Of a stretch of DNA of 64,000 nt, positions 1 through 7,230 are shown piece after piece (position 1 is the stretch's first letter; every line of letters begins with the position of its first letter). The DNA is from an uncultured Bacteroidia bacterium (GTDB taxonomy: Bacteria > Bacteroidota > Bacteroidia > Bacteroidales > ML635J-15). The notes beneath the pieces were generated by a model, which saw only the letters and a program-made list of their open reading frames with translations, did no database searches and was not told the DNA's origin. Both the position numbers and the translations under genes were made by a program. The stretch covers positions 25,526 through 89,525 of the forward strand of contig CACYQN010000008.1 of assembly GCA_902776565.1 (NCBI GenBank), in the 5' to 3' direction.

Positions 1-480
1 GATAACATCATCGCTGTAACCCATTTCGTCCTGTGCGTAGCTTCCTGCAAAATCGCCATAATGACTTCCGTAGCGGTAATCGTCGTCGTTGTCGAAGTCG
101 GCATCGTCGTCGTACAGGTCGGAGTTTAGACTGCTGAAATATACAGTAGCCTTATTGCCAGCCTTCACTACCGTCGTGGAATTGCGGTTCTTGCCGTAGA
201 AGTTCCATACCGAATCGTATTCGACAGGCAGGACTTCCTCGCCAGACATATTTATCATTCCCCACTTCTTGCCGTCGGGACAAAGCTTGTTCACTCGTGC
301 CAGTCCGTGGTCGAAGCCGTCAATCCAATCGTACTTTCCGAAAGGCACAATTTCGTTTCCTTCCAAATCGACAACACCCCACTGGTAATTTCTCTTCTGG
401 GCAACCTTTACGCTGTCGAACACTCTCTCGTTCAAGTAGTTGATTTCTGTCATAGCTGTCATTTTTTTCAAGTTAGTCAT
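1..480 (-). CDS. WG-repeat protein, 3' end beyond the left edge
   Basis: The reverse strand is open from an ATG at 480 (in-frame ATGs also at 462 and 453) to the window edge. It reads NYQWGVVDLEGNEIVP, then KKWGMINMSGEEVLPVEYD, two clear WG-repeat units (aromatic/Trp-Gly followed by a short beta hairpin), then a very acidic Asp-rich stretch. WG-repeat proteins are beta-propeller-like modules of mostly unknown binding function; nothing here gives a substrate. The ATG at 480 overlaps the stop of the upstream gene (473-475), suggesting translational coupling; 462 is an equally possible start. No signal peptide is visible, so a cytosolic location is inferred. The family call is good; the function is unknown. 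Confidence 0.7.
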   Translation of the reverse strand, partial: MTNLKKMTAMTEINYLNERVFDSVKVAQKRNYQWGVVDLEGNEIVPFGKYDWIDGFDHGLARVNKLCPDGKKWGMINMSGEEVLPVEYDSVWNFYGKNRNSTTVVKAGNKATVYFSSLNSDLYDDDADFDNDDDYRYGSHYGDFAGSYAQDEMGYSDDVI

Positions 481-1045
481 TTTGTTTGTTTTCGTCTGCA
501 AAGTTATTGTATGCCTGTGCAACAAGTTCTTGCACATTGCTGTTTTCGTCGTCGTAGTATCTGTCGGCAAGGAAACCTATGGGGCGGCGTGCCGGCTTTA
601 TGGGGAAATCTTCCTTTATTGCCTTGTAGTTGATGTTAAACTCGTGTATGGTTTCGTCGATTTGCTTGCGGGCAAATGCAAATTCCTCTGCAAAATCCTT
701 TGCCGACGATATGAATGCATCGGCACGGCAGGCAAAATGGTCTTCGAGGAAGAGAGTAGTGGTAAGGTCGTTGTGGTTGTTGCATTCAGAAGTAAGCATT
801 ATAAGTCCTTCGGGCTGGACAGAGTCCATATCCTTGAGACCAAACAGACGGAAGAACTGAACTCTGCGCTTGCCGGAGTCCGATGCAGCCCAAATCTGGA
901 CATCGTACTGGCAATCGTTTTTGCCGATGACAAGGTGGTTGTCGTCGAAACGGCATTTGTAGCCTTGCTTGTTCATCTTACTGATGACTTCGTCGATAAA
1001 CTTCTGTTCTTTCATCTTTTTCATTCTTGTTGCAATCTTAATCAT
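473..1045 (-). CDS. Uncharacterised protein, possibly YbjN-like fold
   Basis: About 190 residues from the ATG at 1045. The frame is open to an ATG at 1090, but a promoter-like TACCTTTGC lies at 1073-1065, so the 1045 start fits transcription better; 1024 and 1015 are also possible. The layout (N-terminal helix, beta hairpin with GYKCRFDDNHLVI, then a Leu/Asn-rich segment ECNNHNDLTTTLFLEDH and a long helix) recalls YbjN/type III chaperone-like domains, but no diagnostic motif is present. The C-terminus is polar and probably disordered. It overlaps the WG-repeat gene by 8 bases and probably shares its transcript. Function not recognised. Confidence 0.55.
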   Translation of the reverse strand: MIKIATRMKKMKEQKFIDEVISKMNKQGYKCRFDDNHLVIGKNDCQYDVQIWAASDSGKRRVQFFRLFGLKDMDSVQPEGLIMLTSECNNHNDLTTTLFLEDHFACRADAFISSAKDFAEEFAFARKQIDETIHEFNINYKAIKEDFPIKPARRPIGFLADRYYDDENSNVQELVAQAYNNFADENKQND

Positions 1046-1064
1046 TCTCCATAAATTTTTCGGT

Positions 1065-1073
1065 GCAAAGGTA
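1065..1073 (-). promoter_or_regulatory. -7 promoter element for the gene starting at 1045
   Basis: The reverse strand reads TACCTTTGC, matching the Bacteroidetes TAnnTTTGY element, about 20 bases before the ATG at 1045. No good TTTG partner lies at 19-21 bp, so the upstream box is degenerate. Confidence 0.4.
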
Positions 1074-1094
1074 ATATCATGAGTGTGCAAACTA

Positions 1095-1126
1095 TTTGCA
1101 CATACGGGAAAATTTTTGTATTTTTG
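1095..1126 (+). promoter_or_regulatory. Bacteroidetes-type promoter of the WYL gene
   Basis: TTTG at 1095-1098, a 20-base spacer, then TATTTTTG at 1119-1126 (followed by C) fit the TTTG-N19/21-TAnnTTTG consensus exactly. It lies 38 bases before the ATG at 1164. Confidence 0.75.
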
Positions 1127-1163
1127 CGGAAAAATATTTTAATTACTTAAAATACAATGCTTT

Positions 1164-2159
1164 ATGCCAATCACAAAAGATGCGTTTCTTCGTTATAGGA
1201 TTCTTGACAAGTGCTTCCGCAATACCGCAGTACAATATCAAATAGGCGACCTTGTTAAAAAATGCAATGAGGAACTTGATAAAAGTGTAAGTCGCCGCAC
1301 TATATATTATGATATTGAATATATGCAGAGCCTTGATGGCTGGGAGGCTCCAATTGAAATTGTTAAAGATGGGAACCGTCGCTATTACCGTTATTCGGAT
1401 CCAAAATTTTCCATTGACAATGTGCAGTTGAGCGAAGCACAGCTCAAGCAACTCCAGTCTTCTCTTGATTTGGTAAAAGCATTTGCAGGATTGCCTCAAT
1501 TTGAAAGTCTGAATGACACCTTTGCCAAAATAGGACTGATGACCTATAATACGGAAGTGGAACCATGCGTTTCGCTTGACCATAACGAATATGTAGAAGG
1601 ACAAAGGCACATTCCCACGCTCTTCAATGCCATACAATACCAGACTGTTGTAATAATCAACTACAAACCTTTTGATAAAGAACCAGCTGAATACAAATTT
1701 CATCCCCAGTTCCTAAAGCAATACAACAACCGATGGTATATATTAGGCATAACAGAGGACAATCCCAACCAAATTTGGAACTTCGCTCTTGACCGCATAA
1801 AAACAATAAAACCGACCAAGTTGCAGTACAAAAAGATAGATGTTGACTGGAAAACATATTTCGAAGATATAATAGGTGTAACTAACTATGCAGATAAACC
1901 AGTAGAGGAAGTACACTTCATTGTACACGGCAAATCAGCGTATTACATAAAAACCAAACCCATCCACGAAAGCCAAATTGCCCGTTGGATTGATAAAGAA
2001 GATAACACTCTGGATGTAAAGCTCAATGTCAAAATCAATCCCGAACTAGAGCATCTTCTACTTTCATACGCCGATTCAATCACCATTCTTTCCCCGCAGT
2101 CGCTTATCGACAGGCATATCGAGGCGTTGAAAAAGGCGCTGGGGAGGTATGGAAAATAA
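1164..2159 (+). CDS. WYL-domain transcriptional regulator
   Basis: 331 residues. An N-terminal helix-turn-helix of the DeoR-like type (about residues 5-60, with KCNEELDKSVSRRTIYYDIEYM) is followed by a WYL domain (about 145-225; HPQFLKQYNNRWYILG and the LDRIKTI segment) and a C-terminal WCX-like extension. WYL domains sense nucleic-acid or nucleotide ligands and often control stress, phage-defence or DNA-repair genes. The gene has its own consensus promoter and is followed by a P-loop ATPase that starts behind a separate promoter. As the first gene before two repeat-delimited genes (ATPase, RhuM-Fic) it may regulate them; that is inferred from position only. Confidence 0.9.
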   Translation: MPITKDAFLRYRILDKCFRNTAVQYQIGDLVKKCNEELDKSVSRRTIYYDIEYMQSLDGWEAPIEIVKDGNRRYYRYSDPKFSIDNVQLSEAQLKQLQSSLDLVKAFAGLPQFESLNDTFAKIGLMTYNTEVEPCVSLDHNEYVEGQRHIPTLFNAIQYQTVVIINYKPFDKEPAEYKFHPQFLKQYNNRWYILGITEDNPNQIWNFALDRIKTIKPTKLQYKKIDVDWKTYFEDIIGVTNYADKPVEEVHFIVHGKSAYYIKTKPIHESQIARWIDKEDNTLDVKLNVKINPELEHLLLSYADSITILSPQSLIDRHIEALKKALGRYGK

Positions 2160-2175
2160 TGATTTTTCCATTATT

Positions 2176-2203
2176 CAATTTGCATTATTCAAAATGAATA
2201 ATT
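2176..2203 (+). repeat. 28-nt repeat, copy 1 of 3, containing a hairpin
   Basis: Identical over 28 nt to 3369-3396 and 4500-4527, same orientation. It begins CAATTTGC and contains the dyad ATTATTCA-aaa-TGAATAAT. In this copy TTTG at 2179-2182 and the following TAGTTTTG form a promoter, so the dyad fills the promoter spacer. Confidence 0.9.
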
Positions 2204-2210
2204 AGTTTTG
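2179..2210 (+). promoter_or_regulatory. Promoter of the P-loop ATPase with palindromic spacer
   Basis: TTTG at 2179-2182, 20-base spacer, TAGTTTTG at 2203-2210 (followed by C), 13 bases before the ATG at 2224. The spacer is almost entirely the inverted repeat ATTATTCA/TGAATAAT, a natural operator position. The promoter match is direct; operator function is inferred. Confidence 0.65.
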
Positions 2211-2223
2211 CAAAAAAAATTGC

Positions 2224-3363
2224 ATGATACAGAACCCATTCATAACTAGCGGAGAAATTCCAGAACCGTATTTCTGCGACCGCGACGCCGAAACAAAGAA
2301 ACTAATTTCAATGCTCACAACTGGCAGCAATGTCTGTCTTGTTGCACCTCGCCGTATTGGAAAATCCAAACTTATCAAGCATCTGTTTGCTCAACCTGAA
2401 ATGAAGAAATTTTACACAATTTACATCGACCTTTTCCACACGAGCAGTTTGCGTGAACTTGTACAAACCTTTGGCACTACGGTGGTTTCGGTATTGCAAA
2501 CCAAGGGCGAGAAGACTCTCGCGAAGGTTCTGTCGGGACTTCGCTCCATTGGCTTCAAATTGTCGTCGGACCCAATCACAGGCGTGCCAACCTTAGGAGT
2601 AGAACTGGGCGACATTCAATCGCCAGAACTGTCGGTCAACGAAATTTTTGATATGCTCGATAAAGCCGATAAGCCTTGCATCGTGGCATTCGATGAGTTC
2701 CAACAGATTGTAAATTATCCGGAAAAGAATGTCGAAGCATTGCTTCGTGGTAGGATTCAACATCTTGCAAATTGTAATTTCATTTTCTGCGGAAGCCAAC
2801 GCCATCTGATTGCGGAAATGTTTATGTCGTCGAAACGGCCTTTCTATGCAAGTACCGAAATGATGGGACTCAAGCCAATTCCGCAGGACACATATACTGA
2901 ATTTGTAAAAAGAATGTTTGAACAGTTTGGCAAAACTCTGCAAGATGGTACAGTAGAATACGTATATGGGCTTGCACAAGGTAACACGGCATTTATGCAA
3001 CGTATCTTCCATTTTGCTTTCAATAGGATTGGCAAGGGAGAGGAATGTACGCAGAAGGTTGTAAAATTGGCTTTTGCCGATATGCTTGATGCAGCCGAAG
3101 ATGTTTACCAGCCGTTGTTGTCGCGACTTCCCGAACATCAGAAGATGCTGTTGTATGCAATTGCGAAAGTCGGTAGGGCGCAAAAGATTATGAGCGGTTC
3201 GTTTATACGCGCCAATTCGTTGAAATCGAGCAGTTCTGTGCAGGCTGCATTAAAGAAATTGCTTGAAATGGATTTGCTGTCAGTCGAAAATGGCGAATAT
3301 TTTGTTACGGATATGTTGCTCCAGTATTATCTGCAACGGACGCTTGGGATACCAATGGAATGA
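2224..3363 (+). CDS. P-loop ATPase of the archaeal-type (Arch_ATPase-like) family
   Basis: 379 residues. Walker A is APRRIGKSKL (about residues 41-50), Walker B is PCIVAFDEFQQI (about 150-161), and a sensor-like FCGSQRHLI follows near 190. The C-terminal 100 residues look like a winged-helix lid (LPEHQKMLLYAIAKVG to the end). These ATPases (PF01637-type, STAND-like) occur in variable copy number in Bacteroidetes and archaea; their role is not settled. A clear paralogue lies at 29227-30384 with the same order of motifs, including a GSxRH sensor. Identical 28-nt repeats lie just before and just after the gene, so it may move as a cassette. No transmembrane segment is seen. Confidence 0.85.
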   Translation: MIQNPFITSGEIPEPYFCDRDAETKKLISMLTTGSNVCLVAPRRIGKSKLIKHLFAQPEMKKFYTIYIDLFHTSSLRELVQTFGTTVVSVLQTKGEKTLAKVLSGLRSIGFKLSSDPITGVPTLGVELGDIQSPELSVNEIFDMLDKADKPCIVAFDEFQQIVNYPEKNVEALLRGRIQHLANCNFIFCGSQRHLIAEMFMSSKRPFYASTEMMGLKPIPQDTYTEFVKRMFEQFGKTLQDGTVEYVYGLAQGNTAFMQRIFHFAFNRIGKGEECTQKVVKLAFADMLDAAEDVYQPLLSRLPEHQKMLLYAIAKVGRAQKIMSGSFIRANSLKSSSSVQAALKKLLEMDLLSVENGEYFVTDMLLQYYLQRTLGIPME

Positions 3364-3368
3364 TTATC

Positions 3369-3396
3369 CAATTTGCATTATTCAAAATGAATAATT
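3369..3396 (+). repeat. 28-nt repeat, copy 2 of 3
   Basis: Exact copy of 2176-2203, placed between the stop of the ATPase (3363) and the end of the RhuM-Fic gene (3413, opposite strand). Its ATTATTCA/TGAATAAT dyad lies between convergent genes. Here the repeat is followed by TAGGATAA, so the promoter match of copy 1 is lost. Confidence 0.9.
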
Positions 3397-3412
3397 AGGA
3401 TAATTTGTTAAT

Positions 3413-4393
3413 TTACAAATTGTTCTTGTTGATAAGATTTACAACAACTTTTACCATAATGTCCTTTTCTTCTGTTTTGCTTTCAGCAATCATAAGCGTA
3501 AGGGCTACAAGTGTATTGTCTGCAATGCGCTTGCTTCCATCGGGATTATAAAGTATATGGTTGCCATTGAGAAACCATAAGAACAATGTGGCTGCAATAC
3601 GTTTGTTTCCGTCACTAAACGAATGGTTTTTGGTAACCAAATAAAGTAGCATTGCTGCTTTTTCCTCAACCGATGGATATAAATCTTCGCCATCGAAAGT
3701 CTGGTAAATCTGACCGATAGAACTTTTGAACGAACCGTCCTTTTCGTTGCCGAACAATGCCGAATGCCCAAATTTCTGCTTCAGCATGTTGATTTCTCTC
3801 ATCGCATTTTCGTAGGTAGCGTGAAATGGCTCGTCGGTTGTTGTCTTTTCTATGTTCAATCGCTGGTAGTCGTAGTTGTCAAGAGTGTCGAGAGCGTATG
3901 TGTAGTCAACAACCACATTTAGTAAGTCCTGACTTTCAACGGTGTTGGCAATCTCTTTGCTCTGTAGGGTTCGTCCTACAACTTGCACCAATTGTCGCAG
4001 TTCTGAAATCTGCTCTTGACGAATGTGCTCGTTAACTGCATAGCCTTTAATGAGATACTGCTTCAATACACGATTAGCCCATTGACGGAATTGGACGCCA
4101 CGCTGGCTCTTTACACGATAGCCGACTGAAATGATTACATCAAGGTTATATAACGTTGTTTCATAACGCTGTAGCCCTTCATTACCCATATGTGCAAATT
4201 TTGCACATGTGCTATTTTCGTCAAGTTCCCCTTCTTTATAGACATTATGAATATGCTTGCCAATAACAGTTCTATCCTTTTGAAATAATTCTGCCATTTG
4301 AGCTTGAGTCAGCCATACTGTTTCATCTTCAAATCTGACATCCAATTGTGTCTGTCCATCGGCTGTTTGATATATTATTATCTTGTCATCCAT
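3413..4393 (-). CDS. RhuM family protein with C-terminal Fic/Doc domain
   Basis: 326 residues. The N-terminal half is a virulence RhuM domain (VWLTQAQMAELFQKDRTVIGKHI, helix-turn-helix-like, then RYETTLYNLDVIISVGYRVKSQRGVQFRQWA). The C-terminal half (about 190-326) is a Fic/Doc domain with the active-site loop NHSFSDGNKRIAA, matching HxFx(D/E)GNKR, so the catalytic His, Asp/Glu, Gly, Asn and Arg are present. Fic enzymes usually transfer AMP (Doc transfers phosphate) to target proteins. I see no separate antitoxin gene; whether the N-terminal domain inhibits is unknown. The gene converges on the ATPase and is enclosed by 28-nt repeats. A dyad just before its start suggests autoregulation. Confidence 0.9.
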   Translation of the reverse strand: MDDKIIIYQTADGQTQLDVRFEDETVWLTQAQMAELFQKDRTVIGKHIHNVYKEGELDENSTCAKFAHMGNEGLQRYETTLYNLDVIISVGYRVKSQRGVQFRQWANRVLKQYLIKGYAVNEHIRQEQISELRQLVQVVGRTLQSKEIANTVESQDLLNVVVDYTYALDTLDNYDYQRLNIEKTTTDEPFHATYENAMREINMLKQKFGHSALFGNEKDGSFKSSIGQIYQTFDGEDLYPSVEEKAAMLLYLVTKNHSFSDGNKRIAATLFLWFLNGNHILYNPDGSKRIADNTLVALTLMIAESKTEEKDIMVKVVVNLINKNNL

Positions 4394-4421
4394 ATAGTTA
4401 GCGATTTTAAAAATCGACTAT
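4394..4421. promoter_or_regulatory. Dyad just upstream of the RhuM-Fic start
   Basis: ATAGT (4394-4398) pairs with ACTAT (4417-4421), and CGATTT (4402-4407) with AAATCG (4411-4416). The symmetry begins right at the RhuM-Fic ATG, and a further CGATTTT half-site lies at about 4438-4444. The position suits a repressor operator; function is inferred. Confidence 0.45.
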
Positions 4422-4499
4422 AAAATTACAAAAAAATCCGATTTTGACAAAAATTAATCATTGAAAATAGGTATATTAGATGACAAAAAATTTATTATT

Positions 4500-4527
4500 C
4501 AATTTGCATTATTCAAAATGAATAATT
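4500..4527 (+). repeat. 28-nt repeat, copy 3 of 3
   Basis: Exact copy of 2176-2203 and 3369-3396 in the same orientation, about 105 bp beyond the 5' end of the RhuM-Fic gene. With copy 2 it encloses that gene. Confidence 0.9.
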
Positions 4528-4584
4528 TGCATATTGCACTAATCCACAACACATTATACGCACCTACTACATCGGAAATATTTC

Positions 4585-4606
4585 GAGACGTTGCACGCAA
4601 CGTCTC
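4585..4606. repeat. Extragenic palindrome, GTTGCACGCAAC family, copy 1
   Basis: GAGACGTTGC (4585-4594) and GCAACGTCTC (4597-4606) form perfect 10-bp arms around AC. A shorter relative with the same core lies at 6983-6994, on the other side of fusA. Confidence 0.75.
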
Positions 4607-4618
4607 TACAATTGAATC

Positions 4619-4790
4619 TTCAAACGGCATTAGCCATTCAAACGGCGCTAGCCATAGAACGGCGAAGCCCTCAACGAAGTTAAACGTGAAACAAAAAAGC
4701 GGAATCAGATGCTGAAACAAGTTCAGCATGACATTCCGCTTTTTTAGAAACGCGAAGCATTCAAACGGCGAAGCCATAGAAACGGGCGCA
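4619..4790 (+). repeat. Mosaic repeat built on AAACGGCG...GCC, copy 1
   Basis: Short units such as CAAACGGC-ATTAGCCAT, CAAACGGCGCTAGCCAT, GAACGGCGAAGCC and GAAACGGGCGCAGCC recur. A block of about 33 bp (CATAGAACGGCGAAGCC onward to GTTAAAC) occurs in reverse orientation near 35751-35783, where the units also recur. No coding function is visible. The fusA hairpin (4693-4745) lies inside this stretch. Confidence 0.7.
4693..4745 (-). terminator. Terminator or REP-like hairpin downstream of fusA
   Basis: AAAAAAGCGGAAT (4693-4705) pairs perfectly with ATTCCGCTTTTTT (4733-4745). The interior also pairs: ATGCTGAA with TTCAGCAT. On the minus strand the hairpin follows the fusA stop (4800) by about 55 bases and ends in a T-run, so it can act as a terminator. 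The inner ATGCTGAA-acaag-TTCAGCAT module resembles repeats widespread in bacteria. Confidence 0.7.
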
Positions 4791-4799
4791 GCCCCCTGC

Positions 4800-6863
4800 C
4801 TATCCCTTCTTCTCGTTCAACTTCTTCAGCACCTCCGTCTGTATGTTCATCGGCATTTCCATGTACTGGTAGAATTCCATAGAATAGTTGGCACGGCCAG
4901 AGGTTATGTTGCGCAACTGGGTGGCGTAACCGAACATCTCCATCAGCGGCACAAGTCCGACAATCTTCTGCGAACCCTTGCGGTAACGCCTCATTGCTTC
5001 AATCTTTCCACGACGGCGGTTCAAGTTGCCAACAACATCGCCAATGTAGTCGTCGGGAGTGTTGACCTCTATCTTCATAACCGGCTCGAGCAGAATAGGA
5101 CTTGCCTTCATAAAACCGCTCTTGAAGCACAATTCGGCGCAAAGCTGGAATGCCATATCGGACGAATCGACCGGATGGTACGAACCGTCGAGAAGGGTAA
5201 CCTTAACATCAACAACTGGGAATCCCGACAAGATACCGCGTTCCATAATATTGCATACACCCTTGTCAACCGACGGAATGTACTCGCCCGGAATGTTGCC
5301 GCCCTTGACAACATCGACAAACTCGTAGCCCTTGCCAGGATTCGGCTCCATACGCATAATTGTATGTGCGTACTGTCCGTGACCGCCAGTCTGCTTGACG
5401 TGCTTGTACATAGTTTCGACGGGTATCGTAATGGTTTCCCTGAACGCAACTGCAGGCTCGCCAACTTCCACAGGAACCTTGAACTCGGTGCGCAGGCGGT
5501 CAACCATAATTTCGAGGTGCAATTCGCCCATACCCGAAATTACCGTCTCCTCGGTTTCCTCGTTGTACTTTGCGTGGAACGACGGGTCTTCGTTCACCAA
5601 GCGTCCAAGAGCTTCGCTCAGCTTGTCCTTGTCCTTCTGGTTTGCCGGCTGAATCTTGAGCTGGATTACTGGCTCGGGGATATGTATAGATTCAAGGTAA
5701 AGCGGGAATTCCTGGTCGCAAAGGGTGTCGCCAGTCTTTGTGTATTTCATGCCGACCAATGCAACTATTTCGCCAGCACCAGCCTCGGTAATTTCCTGAC
5801 GTTCCTTAGCCTTGATGCGGAAAATACGACCAATGCGTTCGGGTTTGCGCTTCGACGAGTTGTAAACCGACATTCCGCTTGTGAGCTTGCCCGAAAAGAT
5901 TCGGATAAAAGTCTGCTGACCTACATAGGGGTCGTTTATCAACTTGAAAGCCAGAGCCGAGAACTTTTCGCTGTCGAAAGGCTTGCGGCTGTGTGTCTTT
6001 TCACTGTCGTGCAGGTCGGTGCCGATAACAGAGCCAACATCAACAGGCGACGGCAAATAATCGACAACTGCGTCGAGCAGAAGCTGGATACCGATATTCT
6101 TGTAAGCAGCACCGCAGAAAACAGGCGTAATCAAAAGCTTCAAAGTCTGCTCGCGGATTGCCTTCTTCAGTTTTTCCTCTGGAATTTCCTTGCCATCGAA
6201 ATACATTTCCATAATTTCGTTGTCGCCGTCGGCAAGCTTTTCAATCATAAAGGTGCGAGCTTCCTCGACCTGTGCGGCATATTCGTCTGGAATAGGATTT
6301 TCGAAACGCTTGCCATCGGCAAAAGTGTAGGCAATGTTGCGAACGATGTCAATTACTCCAGTAAAGGAATCTTCGGCACCCATCGGAACCTGCAATGGCA
6401 ATGCGTTTGCATCGAGGTACTTGTTCATCTGCATTACAACTTCGCCAAAGTTTGCACCAGTGCGGTCCATCTTGTTGACGAAAGCGATACGCGGAACACG
6501 GTAGCGCTCGGCCTGATTCCACACGGTTTCGCTCTGTGGCTCAACACCACCGACAGCACAGAAAACTGCTATCATTCCGTCGATTACACGCAGGGAACGC
6601 TCAACTTCCACCGTAAAGTCAACGTGACCGGGGGTGTCAATCAGGTTTATTTGGTGGTTGTTCCATGTGCAAGTAATTGCTGCCGAAGCGATTGTAATGC
6701 CTCGTTCCTGCTCCTGCTTCATAAAGTCCATCGTAGCCTGACCGTCGTGGGTTTCACCAACCTTGCGGTTCACACCGGTGAAATAAAGTATTCGTTCCGA
6801 TACCGTTGTCTTTCCTGCGTCGATATGCGCTGCTATTCCTATGTTTCTTAATTCCATTGCCAT
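4800..6863 (-). CDS. fusA: Translation elongation factor G
   Basis: 687 residues; EF-G catalyses GTP-dependent translocation on the ribosome. G1 is AHIDAGKTT (about 12-20), the switch I RGIT is kept in [10 protein letters not shown]3 is DTPGH and G4 is NKMD, so GTPase activity is expected. Domains II-V follow in normal order, with the domain IV tip [17 protein letters not shown] and a C-terminal domain V ending at NEKKG. It is slightly shorter than E. coli EF-G (704). It stands alone: rpsL, rpsG and tuf are not adjacent, so it may be a second EF-G outside the str operon. Start at 6863 (second Met at 6857). A TATCTTTGC element lies at 6930-6922. A long antisense frame over it is spurious. Confidence 0.95.
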   Translation of the reverse strand: MAMELRNIGIAAHIDAGKTTVSERILYFTGVNRKVGETHDGQATMDFMKQEQERGITIASAAITCTWNNHQINLIDTPGHVDFTVEVERSLRVIDGMIAVFCAVGGVEPQSETVWNQAERYRVPRIAFVNKMDRTGANFGEVVMQMNKYLDANALPLQVPMGAEDSFTGVIDIVRNIAYTFADGKRFENPIPDEYAAQVEEARTFMIEKLADGDNEIMEMYFDGKEIPEEKLKKAIREQTLKLLITPVFCGAAYKNIGIQLLLDAVVDYLPSPVDVGSVIGTDLHDSEKTHSRKPFDSEKFSALAFKLINDPYVGQQTFIRIFSGKLTSGMSVYNSSKRKPERIGRIFRIKAKERQEITEAGAGEIVALVGMKYTKTGDTLCDQEFPLYLESIHIPEPVIQLKIQPANQKDKDKLSEALGRLVNEDPSFHAKYNEETEETVISGMGELHLEIMVDRLRTEFKVPVEVGEPAVAFRETITIPVETMYKHVKQTGGHGQYAHTIMRMEPNPGKGYEFVDVVKGGNIPGEYIPSVDKGVCNIMERGILSGFPVVDVKVTLLDGSYHPVDSSDMAFQLCAELCFKSGFMKASPILLEPVMKIEVNTPDDYIGDVVGNLNRRRGKIEAMRRYRKGSQKIVGLVPLMEMFGYATQLRNITSGRANYSMEFYQYMEMPMNIQTEVLKKLNEKKG

Positions 6864-6921
6864 ATATAACCTATTGATTAAAAGGATTTTGCTATAATAA
6901 AAACAATTAATTTTTCGGGAG

Positions 6922-6930
6922 GCAAAGATA
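6922..6930 (-). promoter_or_regulatory. -7 element of the fusA promoter
   Basis: The reverse strand reads TATCTTTGC (TAnnTTTGC) about 60 bases before the fusA ATG. The TTTG box is not well conserved. Confidence 0.5.
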
Positions 6931-7036
6931 ATGAAAATTTGCGAATTACGAAAATGTACCTTTCTGTTCTATAAATCAGGATGTTGCACGCAACGTTTCT
7001 ATAGATTTTTATTCCTTAAATTCTTGATTTTTTATG

Positions 7037-7062
7037 TACAATCGTGCCATGGCGCGATTGTA
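7037..7062. repeat. 26-bp imperfect palindrome, with a second copy at 7147-7170
   Basis: TACAATCGTGCCA meets TGGCGCGATTGTA; one base pair is mismatched. A decayed copy (TACAATCTTGCCATAGCG...) starts at 7147. This is typical of REP-like elements that RAYT transposases (one at 16949) may mobilise; that link is inferred. Confidence 0.65.
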
Positions 7063-7181
7063 TAATCATCAAATCTCAAATTTTCCAACCATCTCAAACA
7101 ACCTCAAACCATCTCAAACAATCATAAACCATTTTAAACGTTGAAGTACAATCTTGCCATAGCGTGATTCTTTCAAACTTA

Positions 7182-7212
7182 TTTGTCGAATCCCTTAAAT
7201 TTTCTATTTTTG
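7182..7212 (+). promoter_or_regulatory. Promoter of the PAS histidine kinase
   Basis: TTTG at 7182-7185, 19-base spacer, TATTTTTG at 7205-7212 (followed by C): a full consensus. Transcription would start near 7220, which rules out the in-frame ATG at 7183 and sets the start at 7231. Confidence 0.75.
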
Positions 7213-7230
7213 CACTATATATTTTTCAGG

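Larger units (their letters stand above)
4394..4799. other. Intergenic region rich in repeats (406 bp)
   Basis: No gene is supported. It holds the dyad before the RhuM-Fic start, the third 28-nt repeat, a GAGACGTTGC/GCAACGTCTC palindrome, an AACGGCG mosaic repeat and the fusA terminator hairpin. The short open frames across it consist of repeat sequence. Confidence 0.7.
6864..7230. other. Intergenic region between divergent fusA and kinase (367 bp)
   Basis: No gene is supported. It contains both divergent promoters, a degenerate GTTGCACGCAAC palindrome (6983-6994), two copies of a TACAATCGTGCCA palindrome (7037-7062, 7147-7170) and, at about 7086-7140, a tandem stretch of CAAACCATCT-like units. 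Confidence 0.7.

Noticed and set aside
2593..3183. Antisense frame within the first ATPase gene
   Set aside because: The ATPase has clear Walker motifs on the plus strand; the antisense frame has none.
4461..4777. Short open frames on both strands in the repeat region downstream of fusA
   Set aside because: They consist of repeat units and hairpin sequence, and no start context or homologous protein pattern is visible.
4728..6851. A 707-codon open frame on the plus strand over fusA
   Set aside because: It is exactly antisense to the full-length EF-G gene, shows no domain and has a composition of Cys/His/Leu typical of antisense frames of a conserved gene.
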